Of a stretch of DNA of 32,210 nucleotides, positions 1-7,950 are shown piece by piece. The DNA lies in assembly GCA_016208425.1 (NCBI GenBank), contig JACQYA010000090.1, positions 1 through 32,210 of the forward strand, written 5' to 3'. Within the stretch, counting starts at the first letter, position 1; the number at the start of each line of letters is the position of its first letter. The translations under genes and the position numbers were made by a program. The stretch is from Betaproteobacteria bacterium. GTDB lineage: Bacteria; Pseudomonadota; Gammaproteobacteria; Burkholderiales; Rhodocyclaceae. The notes under the pieces were generated by a model. It searched no databases. It saw only the letters and a program-made list of their open reading frames with translations, and was not told the DNA's origin.

Positions 1-411
1 AAGGCGCGGTCGTTTCCTACAACCCGGGAAAGCCGGGCCGCCCATCGCATAGTTACCACACCTACCTGATGGCCGGCACCCGCCTGGTGCTGGGGGTCGA
101 GGTACGTGCCGGCAACGAACACACGGCCAAGCACACCCGGCACGGACTGCTGCAGACCCTTGACGATCTGCCGCCAGGCAAGAAACCGCAGCTGGTACGC
201 GGTGACAGCGCCTTTGGCGACGGCCCGCTGATGGCCGCGCCGGAAGCGCGGTGCCAACCCTACCTGTCCAAGCTCAAGCTCTCGAAGAACGTCAAGCGTC
301 ACATCGGCGGCCTCTTTCGCCAATCGGGCTGGACCGGCGCAGGCCAAGGCCGGGAAGGCATGGATGGGGAGCTGGCGCTGGCCGGCCGGGAGAAGAAGCG
401 CCGGGCCGTGG
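1..411 (+). pseudogene. IS1380-family transposase, C-terminal fragment
   Basis: The frame is open from the window edge (position 3) and the visible part resembles the C-terminal half of IS1380-type DDE transposases: a GKPGRPSHSYHTYL stretch, a RGDSAFGD segment of the catalytic core, then KLKLSKNVKRHI and a GWTGAGQGREG segment near the usual C-terminus. Similarity appears to end around the RRAVVI residues (about 411), after which the same frame runs straight into methyltransferase sequence with no stop. The first part of the gene lies outside the window. Several normally conserved tryptophans seem to be arginine here (GQGREG, LAGREKKRR), so the fragment is probably dead even if the 5' end exists. 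Family assignment is by remembered motifs, not a search. Confidence 0.7.
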
Positions 412-425
412 TAATCATCTCAAGC

Positions 426-1111
426 ATGGCCGTGCCCTTGCAGCCGGTACGCACCTTCAACAAAAACGGCGTGGAGTGGCGCAACAAGCTGATTTTCGGC
501 GACAACCTGCAAGCCATGAAAACGCTGCTGGAAATGAAGCGGCGTGGTGAGCTATGCAACGCCGACGGCACGCCCGGAGTGCGGCTGGTGTATATCGATC
601 CGCCATTTGCGACGAAGCGCGATTTCGCGGGATCACAAGATCAGCAGGCATATCAAGATAAGGTTATCGGTGCTGCTTTCCTAGAATTCCTGCGACGACG
701 ATTGGTGATGATTCGGGAATTGCTCGCTGAAGATGGATACGTTTTCGTCCATCTCGATCAGAAGAAAAGCCACTACGTGAAAGCGTTGATGGATGAAATA
801 TTTGGCGAGCAAAACTTTCTCAATCACATAATTTGGAGCTACCGGCGCTGGCCCTCGCGCAGCCGCAACTTTCAGTCGATGCACGACGATATTTTGATGT
901 ATGCGGCGAAGGCAACAAATACACGCCGGGCATTCCACACCAGCTACGAGGCGCCATCGGAGAGCTACGTAAAACGGTTTCAGGGCAAGACTCAAATCCT
1001 TGACGAAGAAACCGGCACAAGAAAAATCACAATCGACGAACCAACCAAGGGCATGCCGATGCGTGATGTTTGGCCTGGGAAAAAATCAAGCACGAAGAGG
1101 CGCGCGCCAAC
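426..1111 (+). pseudogene. Truncated type III-like N6-adenine DNA methyltransferase (Mod) fragment
   Basis: The segment reads WRNKLIFGDNLQAMKTLLE, then GVRLVYIDPPFATKRDF, then LLAEDGYVFVHLDQKKSHYVK and MDEIFGEQNFLNHIIWSYR. The DPPF is catalytic motif IV of beta-class N6-adenine/N4-cytosine methyltransferases, where the SAM-binding FxGxG motif lies further C-terminal. That motif is missing because the gene is cut at 1111/1112 by an IS terminal repeat. Around 1072-1082 a frameshift is likely: the frame from 1079 reads EKIKHEEARAN, which fits the stretch that usually precedes the TGYPTQKP region better than the GKKSSTKRRAPT of the open frame. ATG 426 is the first plausible start, but the family normally has more sequence before the GDN motif, so the 5' end is probably lost too. 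Base composition is lower in GC than the neighbouring core genes. Non-functional as an enzyme. Confidence 0.75.
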
Positions 1112-1144
1112 TGAGGTTCCCTCTGTTTTTCGTCTGCCATAGGG
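1112..1144 (+). repeat. Left terminal inverted repeat of the IS3-family derivative
   Basis: This repeat matches the right end in inverted orientation: 9 of the first 10 bases (TGAGNTTCCC) and a perfect 12-base block TTTCGTCTGCCA, about 22 of 28 overall. Its first bases supply the tail and stop codon of the broken methyltransferase frame. Confidence 0.75.
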
Positions 1145-1150
1145 CAGATT

Positions 1151-1591
1151 TCATGCCACCAGTTTTTCCTGATGGTGTTTGCTGATCCAGCTCTCCAAGA
1201 ACTGGGTTGGCGACCGGTATCCCGGAGCCGGATGCTGTCGCTTCCGGTTATAAAACACCTCGATGTACTCGAAGCCCGCCGCCTTCATGTCGTCATGCGT
1301 GGCATAGCGAATGCCATGTGCCCGCCCATTCTTGAAACTGTTGAACCGGCTCCCGGCCGGCGCGTTATCCCGGCAGTTCCCTTTGCGGCTCATCCGGCAG
1401 GTCATGCCGTACGCTCCGAGCTTGTCTTGAAAGGCATGGCTGCCTTCTGCCGCCGCCTTTACCCTGTTGCGCAGAGCCCGGTCACCCGGCCCGAGATCCT
1501 TGACGACAGTGCTAACGCTCTGTCCGCTCTTGACCCGCTTTACCGCCAGTTCCTTGAATTCGGCGGTATACGCTTGCTTCGACAATTTCAT
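1151..1591 (-). pseudogene. Fused, decayed IS3-family transposase remnant (OrfA N-terminus + OrfB C-terminus)
   Basis: Residues 1-50 or so are the helix-turn-helix start of OrfA (MKLSKQAYTAEFKELAVKRV...). From about residue 55 the sequence is the C-terminal end of the OrfB integrase domain, recognisable from SRKGNCRDNAP, YIEVFYNRKRQH and GYRSPTQFLE. The usual OrfB motif is GNCWDNAPxES; here it reads GNCRDNAPAGS, so the catalytic glutamate of the DDE triad is glycine. The first two catalytic aspartates lie in the deleted middle. The 146-residue product cannot be a working transposase, although the frame is still open. Most departures from the family consensus can be explained by T-to-C or A-to-G changes (see findings). 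Confidence 0.75.
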
Positions 1592-1627
1592 TTTTTATCT
1601 TCCAAAAGTAACGTCAATTTTACGTCA

Positions 1628-1659
1628 CCCTTGGCAGACGAAATTTCGGGGGAAGCTCA
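1628..1659 (-). repeat. Right terminal inverted repeat of the IS3-family derivative
   Basis: Read on the minus strand from 1659 it begins TGAGCTTCCC and contains TTTCGTCTGCCA, the mirror of the left end at 1112. From 1660 to the tRNA terminator (about 1708) I see no gene, only the direct repeat GCTAACAT at 1688-1695 and 1699-1706. Confidence 0.75.
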
Positions 1660-1708
1660 GGTAATGTCCGCTAGACTTTCTTACGGCGCTAACATATTGC
1701 TAACATGC

Positions 1709-1751
1709 AAAAACAAAGAGCCTAGCGGATTATCGCTAATCTCTTGTTTTT
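1709..1751 (-). terminator. Hairpin terminator downstream of tRNA-Ile2 / rpoD operon
   Basis: On the minus strand, AAAAACAAGAG pairs with CTCTTTGTTTTT (one bulge), enclosing an inner stem TAGCG/CGCTA around ATAATC. The 3' arm supplies the U-rich tract. It starts 3 nt beyond the encoded CCA of the tRNA, so it most likely ends the whole rpsU-dnaG-rpoD-tRNA transcript. Confidence 0.7.
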
Positions 1752-1753
1752 AT

Positions 1754-1830
1754 TGGTGGGCCCGCACGGACTTGAACCGTGGACCAAAGGATTATGAGTC
1801 CTCTGCTCTAACCAACTGAGCTACAGGCCC
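1754..1830 (-). tRNA. tRNA-Ile2 (anticodon CAU, expected lysidine-modified), CCA encoded
   Basis: The minus strand folds as a full cloverleaf. The acceptor arm is GGGCCTG with CGGGCCC (one T-G pair) followed by A and CCA; the D arm contains GTAGCTCAGTTGGTTAGAGC; the anticodon loop is ACTCATAAT with CAT at 1796-1794; the T arm contains GGTTCAAGTCC. The CTCATAA loop and overall sequence match the minor isoleucine tRNA (k2C at position 34, reading AUA) rather than elongator or initiator methionine tRNA. The identity call is from remembered E. coli ileX/ileY-like sequences. Only 8 nt separate its 5' end from the rpoD stop codon, so it is almost certainly cut out of the rpoD message. Its 3' end borders the island debris, the usual side for tRNA-targeting integration. 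Confidence 0.9.
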
Positions 1831-1838
1831 GAAACTTA

Positions 1839-3785
<1,947 letters not shown>

Positions 3786-3824
3786 GACCATATCCCGGTT
3801 AGCGTTGTACTGGAAAAACCTCTG

Positions 3825-3833
3825 ATTATATCA
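3825..3833 (-). promoter_or_regulatory. Extended -10 promoter (TGATATAAT) upstream of rpoD
   Basis: In the dnaG-rpoD gap the minus strand reads TGATATAAT: a perfect TATAAT (3830-3825) preceded by the TG of an extended -10 element. No good -35 box lies 17 nt upstream, which is normal for extended -10 promoters. It would start a short-leader rpoD transcript independent of rpsU/dnaG readthrough. Inferred from sequence only. Confidence 0.55.
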
Positions 3834-3847
3834 GAACTTACCTGCCT

Positions 3848-5596
3848 TTATCGGATCGGCTTTACCGCGGGCGAGCGAACGCCGATCGCTTGCAGGTATT
3901 GCAGCTTTTCTTCGCCCGATAGGCCGGCGACACCCAATTTCTGGACTTTCTCCTGCAATACGGCAAATTCCCGTTTGTGTCCGCCTTCGGCCAGGCGCTG
4001 TACCGCGCCCTCGAACTCGGCGGCGATGTCTTCTTCGGCAAACGGTTGCTGCATCAGTTCCGCCGCCGCCTCGCGCAGGATGTTTTCGTCTTCGCTGCCG
4101 CGCATGCGTTCGAGCAAAGCGGCGTAAGGCGGTGGCGGGTCTCCGGAGGCGGCGATGGCCGCGCAGAGCTGGCGGACAGCGCGTGCTTCGGCGGAGTTAT
4201 CGGGCAGCGAATCCAGCGGTAAATCCTTGCCGAGCTGCGGTCGCTGTAGCAGCAGGCGCAGCAGCGAGCGCAGCAGCGAGGGCGCCTGGCGCGGCGCGCG
4301 GGCGGGCGCCGGACGCGCGATTGGCCGCAGATCGCACAAGCGCTCGACTTCCGCCTGCGAAAATCCGCTCGCTTCGGCAAGGCGTTTGACCAGTTGCAGC
4401 CTGAGTAGCGGCGTTTGCAGGCGGCCAAGCAGTGGCTTGGCTTCGGCCACCAGCCTGGCCTTGCCTTCGGCGCTCGTCATGTCGCAGTGCGCGGCGAGCT
4501 CGCGCAGCAAAAATTCGGAAAGCGGCGTCGCTTGTGCGATTTTGAGTTCAAAACCTTCCCGGCCGTGAGTGCGCACGAAGCTGTCGGGATCGTCTGCTTC
4601 CGGCAGAAAAACAAAGCCGATGCTCTTTTGCTCGGGCAACGCTTCCAGGCTGTTTTCCAACGCTCGCCAAGCGGCTTTGCGGCCAGCGGCGTCGCCATCG
4701 AAACAATAGACGATCCGGTCGACCTGACGTAGCAGTTTTTGCACATGCGTCGCCGTGGTGGCCGTACCCAGGGTGGCGACCGCATTGCCGACACCGTGCT
4801 GGGCGAGCGCCACCACGTCCATATAGCCTTCGACGACGATTGCCGTGTCCTTCTCGCGCAGTGCGGCGCGCGCTTGCGGCAAGCCGAAGACTTCGCGGCC
4901 TTTTTCAAAAAGAGGCGTTTCTGGCGAATTCAGATACTTCGGCTTTCCCTCGCCGAGTACGCGGCCGCCAAAGGCGATGACTTCGCCTTTCTGGTTCAGG
5001 ATCGGAAACATCACCCGGTCGCGGAAACGATCATACAAGCGGCCGTCTTCGCTCTTTCCGACCAGTCCGGCGGCCTGCAATTCCGTTGCGCCGTAATCGT
5101 CGAAGGCCGCTGCCAGACTTTGCCCGCCTTCCGGCGCGTAGCCAATGCCGAATTTCTGCGCGATCTCGCCGCTGACGCCACGCCCCTTGAGGTAATCGAT
5201 GGCTTTGCTGGAACGCTTGAGCTGCTCGTAATAATATTTCGCCGCGCGCGCCATTACTTCGGTCAGTGCCGTGACCCTGGGGCCGTCATGCGGGCGCCGG
5301 TCTTCGTTTTCCGGCACTTGCAGGCCGGCCCGGCCGGCGAGTTCCTTGATCGCGTCGATAAAGCCTAGCCCCGAGTATTCCATCAAAAAACCGATGGCCG
5401 TGCCGTGCGCGCCGCAACCAAAGCAATGGTAGAACTGCTTGGTCGGGCTGACGGTAAACGAGGGCGACTTTTCGCTATGGAAGGGACAGCACGCCGCATA
5501 GTTTGCGCCTGCCTTCTTCAACGGTACATAGCCGTCGATCAGGTCGACCACGTCGATGCGGTGCAATAGCTCCTGAATGAAAGATTCGGGAATCAC
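3848..5596 (-). CDS. dnaG: DNA primase DnaG
   Basis: Synthesises the RNA primers used by the replisome at the fork. The N-terminal zinc ribbon is intact: CCPFHSEKSPSF with C37 and H40, then YHCFGCGAHG with C58 and C61. The TOPRIM catalytic core shows the acidic motif VVEGYMDVVAL near residue 255 and CFDGDAAGRKA near residue 300. The C-terminal third (from about 430) is the helicase-binding part and is the least conserved. The length, 582 residues, is normal. The start codon is GTG with no clear Shine-Dalgarno sequence; the N-terminus IPESFIQELLHRIDVVDLI aligns with other primases, so I keep it. Weak initiation would suit the low DnaG level expected in this operon. Upstream neighbour is a YqeY-like gene (41 nt gap), downstream is rpoD. 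Confidence 0.96.
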   Translation of the reverse strand: MIPESFIQELLHRIDVVDLIDGYVPLKKAGANYAACCPFHSEKSPSFTVSPTKQFYHCFGCGAHGTAIGFLMEYSGLGFIDAIKELAGRAGLQVPENEDRRPHDGPRVTALTEVMARAAKYYYEQLKRSSKAIDYLKGRGVSGEIAQKFGIGYAPEGGQSLAAAFDDYGATELQAAGLVGKSEDGRLYDRFRDRVMFPILNQKGEVIAFGGRVLGEGKPKYLNSPETPLFEKGREVFGLPQARAALREKDTAIVVEGYMDVVALAQHGVGNAVATLGTATTATHVQKLLRQVDRIVYCFDGDAAGRKAAWRALENSLEALPEQKSIGFVFLPEADDPDSFVRTHGREGFELKIAQATPLSEFLLRELAAHCDMTSAEGKARLVAEAKPLLGRLQTPLLRLQLVKRLAEASGFSQAEVERLCDLRPIARPAPARAPRQAPSLLRSLLRLLLQRPQLGKDLPLDSLPDNSAEARAVRQLCAAIAASGDPPPPYAALLERMRGSEDENILREAAAELMQQPFAEEDIAAEFEGAVQRLAEGGHKREFAVLQEKVQKLGVAGLSGEEKLQYLQAIGVRSPAVKPIR

Positions 5597-5637
5597 GGTG
5601 GCGCCGTTGGCGTTTTAGAGCGGGCGGCGCCCAACCG

Positions 5638-6087
5638 TCAGCCGCCCGCAAGGCGTGCTTTGACCAGCCTGGAGACTTCGGTCATGTCGGCGCGACCGGC
5701 CAGTTTTGGCTTGAGGACGCCCATCACCTTGCCCATGTCGCCGGAGCCGCCCGCCTGTGTCGCTGCAATCGCGTCGCTTACGGCAAGTGCGATCTCGTCG
5801 GCCGAAAGACCGGCCGGCATGTAGGTGGTAAGCAAGTCGGCCTCGAAGCGCTCGGCGTCGGCCAGATCCTGGCGGCCGGCGGCGTCGTATTGCGCAATCG
5901 AGTCGCGCCGTTGCTTGAGCATTTTGTCGATCACGGCGACCACGGCGGTGTCGTCGAGCACGATGCGCTCGTCGACTTCTTTTTGCTTGATTGCGGCGAG
6001 CAGCAGGCGGATGGCGCCAAGGCGGGCGGCTTCTCTGGCCCGCATGGCGGCTTTCATGTCTTCGTTGATGCGTTCTTTCAGGGTCAT
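5638..6087 (-). CDS. GatB/YqeY domain protein (YqeY-like)
   Basis: A 149-residue protein of the YqeY family, similar to the tail domain of the GatB amidotransferase subunit and probably able to bind tRNA; its precise role is not established. Recognisable parts are the N-terminal LKERINEDMKAAMRAREAARLGAIRLL-type helix start, LTTYMPAGLSADEI in the middle and the C-terminal DMGKVMGVLKPKLAGRADM segment. The frame stays open upstream to 6318, but the start is set at ATG 6087 because GAGGAGG lies at the right distance (6099-6093) and family members begin with MTLKERI. The longer form would also read through the rpsU terminator hairpin. It lies between rpsU and dnaG, as in many beta- and gammaproteobacteria. 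Confidence 0.92.
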   Translation of the reverse strand: MTLKERINEDMKAAMRAREAARLGAIRLLLAAIKQKEVDERIVLDDTAVVAVIDKMLKQRRDSIAQYDAAGRQDLADAERFEADLLTTYMPAGLSADEIALAVSDAIAATQAGGSGDMGKVMGVLKPKLAGRADMTEVSRLVKARLAGG

Positions 6088-6150
6088 TGCGAGCCTCCTC
6101 GATGATCCGCCGGCAGTCTTGCCGGACAGAATGGCAACTCCAGAAACGCC

Positions 6151-6179
6151 AAAAGCCGCCTGTCGCAAAACAGGCGGCT
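6151..6179 (-). terminator. Hairpin terminator/attenuator between rpsU and the yqeY-dnaG-rpoD genes
   Basis: On the minus strand a perfect 10-bp stem AGCCGCCTGT/ACAGGCGGCT closes a 6-nt loop and is followed by TTTTGGCGTTT. It lies 23 nt after the rpsU stop codon. In E. coli a partial terminator at the same place lets rpsU be made in excess over dnaG; the position here suggests the same role (inference). Confidence 0.8.
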
Positions 6180-6202
6180 GTGCGGCAATCTGCAACCCGG
6201 TG

Positions 6203-6415
6203 TCAGTACAGCTTGGGCGGCAGCGTCTGGCTGCGCATGCGCTTGTGGTGGCGTTTGACGGCAGCCGCCAGCTTGCGCTTGCGTTCGGCGGTGGGTTTCT
6301 CGTAGAACTCGCGGGCACGCAACTCGGTCAGCAGGCCGGTTTTTTCAACGGTGCGCTTGAAACGGCGAATCGCAACTTCGAACGGCTCGTTTTCCTTAAG
6401 GCGAATGGCAGGCAT
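6203..6415 (-). CDS. rpsU: 30S ribosomal protein bS21
   Basis: Small basic protein of the 30S subunit (70 residues), needed for initiation on natural mRNAs. The sequence shows the family's [20 protein letters not shown] start, the [18 protein letters not shown] centre and a highly basic C-terminal tail ([19 protein letters not shown]) ending PPKLY. The open frame extends to 6493, but the start is set at ATG 6415: bS21 proteins begin at this point, AGGA sits about 10 nt upstream, and the extension would overlap the -10 element of the promoter. First gene of the macromolecular-synthesis operon and divergent from ccmA. Confidence 0.97.
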   Translation of the reverse strand: MPAIRLKENEPFEVAIRRFKRTVEKTGLLTELRAREFYEKPTAERKRKLAAAVKRHHKRMRSQTLPPKLY

Positions 6416-6463
6416 TAACTCAATCCTAATTTCGGTAATCGGCAGATTGCAACAGAGCCGCGC

Positions 6464-6493
6464 ATTATAAACAAAGCTTCTCGAAAATTCCAA
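6464..6493 (-). promoter_or_regulatory. Sigma-70 promoter of the rpsU operon
   Basis: Minus strand: -35 TTGGAA (6493-6488), 18-nt spacer, -10 TATAAT (6469-6464). This is the best promoter match seen in the window and would give a leader of about 40 nt before the rpsU start. The upstream DNA is AT-rich. Confidence 0.75.
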
Positions 6494-6545
6494 ATTTTTG
6501 TTGGTTGTCGAATTCTGCGGTTAACCGGCTTGCTGCAAGTTTTAT

Positions 6546-6573
6546 TTGATTCCGCTTAATGCGGGCTTAAAAT
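6546..6573 (+). promoter_or_regulatory. Putative sigma-70 promoter of the ccm operon
   Basis: Plus strand: TTGATT (6546-6551), 16-nt spacer, TAAAAT (6568-6573). Transcription would begin near 6580, about 40 nt before the preferred ccmA ATG. It stands back to back with the rpsU promoter, their -35 boxes about 50 bp apart. Confidence 0.5.
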
Positions 6574-6619
6574 TGCGCCTTCACAATTTCCCTTTTTCCT
6601 GCAATTGGACAAACCCTGC

Positions 6620-7273
6620 ATGCTCGAAGCGGCCGACCTGGAATGCGTACGTGGCGAACGGCGTCTGTTCTCCGACGTGGGCTTTCGGCTGCAAGGCGGC
6701 GAGATGCTCTATTTGCAGGGTAGGAATGGCTCCGGAAAAACGAGTCTGTTGCGCATGTTGTGTGGCCTGACGCCACCGGCGGCTGGCGAGATACGCTGGC
6801 GAGGCCGCCCGATCCGGCAGATGGGCGAGGAGTTTCGCGCCGAATTGTGCTACCTCGGTCACCACAATGCGATCAAGGAGGAACTGACACCGTTCGAGAA
6901 CCTTCTGGCGTCGGCGAAGTTGGCCGAAGAGTCGCTTGACGAGGACGCAGCACTCGATGCGCTGGAAATGGTGGGGCTAGCCGGCCGCGAGGATCTTGCA
7001 TGCCGCTACCTGTCGCAGGGGCAAAAGCGTCGCGTCGCGCTGGCCCGGTTGGTCAACGAAAGGCGGGCGCTGTGGGTGCTTGACGAGCCTTATGTGGCGC
7101 TCGATACCGCAGCCGTGGAACTGGTTGCCGGACTGATCGGCGCGCATCTGCAACGCGGCGGACTGGCCGTGCTGACCACGCACCAAGCGGTCGAGGTGCC
7201 GGCGGGCGCGGTTCGCGAGCTGCATCTCGGCGCCGTCCCAGGTTCGGCGCCCGAGCCGAAGCCGGGCTGGTAG
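6620..7273 (+). CDS. ccmA: Cytochrome c biogenesis ATP-binding protein CcmA
   Basis: ATPase subunit of the CcmABCD complex, which releases haem-loaded CcmE from CcmC during cytochrome c maturation (System I). The ABC motifs are complete: Walker A GRNGSGKTSL (about residues 39-48), the Q-loop region around LCYLGHHNAIKEELT (a typical CcmA feature), signature LSQGQKRRVALARL, Walker B ALWVLDEP and the switch histidine in LTTHQ. The frame can be extended to a TTG at 6605, but ATG 6620 gives the family's MLEAxxLxCVRGER start and 217 residues, the usual size. No strong Shine-Dalgarno is seen before either start. It ends 1 nt before the ccmB ATG. Confidence 0.93.
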   Translation: MLEAADLECVRGERRLFSDVGFRLQGGEMLYLQGRNGSGKTSLLRMLCGLTPPAAGEIRWRGRPIRQMGEEFRAELCYLGHHNAIKEELTPFENLLASAKLAEESLDEDAALDALEMVGLAGREDLACRYLSQGQKRRVALARLVNERRALWVLDEPYVALDTAAVELVAGLIGAHLQRGGLAVLTTHQAVEVPAGAVRELHLGAVPGSAPEPKPGW

Positions 7274-7274
7274 A

Positions 7275-7943
7275 ATGCTGGCCCTGATTCGCGCAATAGT
7301 TGCCCGTGACCTGCGGCTGGCGATGCGTCGGCAGGCAGACATCGTTTCGGCGATGTTCTTTTTTATCATCGTCGTCAGCCTGTTCCCGCTGGGCGTCGGG
7401 CCGGAAGCCGAACTGCTGCGGAAACTGGCGCCGGGCGTACTTTGGGTCGCTGCCTTGCTGGCGACGATGCTGTCGTTGCCGCGCCTGTTTGCCGACGATC
7501 ACCGCGACGGCACGCTGGAGCAACTGGCGCTGGCGCCGCAGCCGCTGGGGCTGGTGGTGCTCGGCAAGGTGATCGCGCACTGGCTGGTGTCCGGGCTGCC
7601 GCTGGCTTTGCTGGCGCCGGTGCTGGGCCTACAGTTCGGTTTGCCGAACGATGCGCTGTGGGTGCTGACGGTTTCGTTGCTGATCGGCACGCCGGCGCTC
7701 TCCGGCATCGGCGCCATCGGCGCCGCATTGACGCTGGGCGTTCGCGGCGGCGGGGTGTTGCTGTCTTTGCTGGTCTTGCCGCTTTATATTCCGGTGCTGA
7801 TTTTCGGCGCCGGGGCGGTCGATGCCACCGTAACCGGACTCGGGCCACAAGCCCATTTGTCGCTGCTTGGCGCGCTGACGCTGGGCGGTGTGTTTTTTGC
7901 GCCGTGGGCGACCGCCGCGGCCTTGAGAATTGCGCTGGAATAA
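7275..7943 (+). CDS. ccmB: Haem exporter/ABC permease CcmB
   Basis: Integral inner-membrane partner of CcmA in the CcmABCD complex. The 222-residue sequence starts MLALIRAIVARDLRLAMRR and shows six hydrophobic stretches. The conserved FPLGVGPE segment after the first helix and LPRLFADDHRDGTLEQL in the loop after the second are hallmarks of the family. The start codon follows the ccmA stop after a single nucleotide (TAG-A-ATG), so translation is probably coupled. The stop is 7 nt before ccmC. Confidence 0.95.
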   Translation: MLALIRAIVARDLRLAMRRQADIVSAMFFFIIVVSLFPLGVGPEAELLRKLAPGVLWVAALLATMLSLPRLFADDHRDGTLEQLALAPQPLGLVVLGKVIAHWLVSGLPLALLAPVLGLQFGLPNDALWVLTVSLLIGTPALSGIGAIGAALTLGVRGGGVLLSLLVLPLYIPVLIFGAGAVDATVTGLGPQAHLSLLGALTLGGVFFAPWATAAALRIALE

Positions 7944-7950
7944 CGAGCCG

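Larger units (their letters stand above)
1112..1659 (-). mobile_element. 548-bp internally deleted IS3-family element (MITE-like) with both ends
   Basis: The element is bounded by imperfect terminal inverted repeats: TGAGGTTCCC...TTTCGTCTGCCA at the left and, reading inward on the other strand from 1659, TGAGCTTCCC...TTTCGTCTGCCA. The ends begin with TG as in IS3-family elements. The single minus-strand frame inside (1151-1591) joins the start of OrfA to the end of OrfB, so about 0.7-0.9 kb of a normal 1.2-1.3 kb element is missing. No 3-4 bp direct repeat is visible at the flanks (CCAAC on the left, GGTAA on the right), and no methyltransferase sequence resumes on the right. The element therefore probably sits at the end point of a deletion rather than at a simple insertion. 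Confidence 0.75.

Noticed and set aside
1688-1706. Direct repeat GCTAACAT x2 as a possible attachment core or CRISPR-like unit
   Set aside because: Only two 8-bp copies 11 bp apart beside the tRNA terminator; too short and no third copy.
1172-1819. 215-codon plus-strand frame ending in ARTDLNRGPKDYESSALTN
   Set aside because: The end is the reverse complement of the tRNA-Ile2 gene and the rest is antisense to the IS remnant; a familiar false protein.
6088-6318. 77-codon N-terminal extension of the YqeY-like protein
   Set aside because: It would be translated through the rpsU terminator and part of rpsU; ATG 6087 has a strong GAGGAGG.
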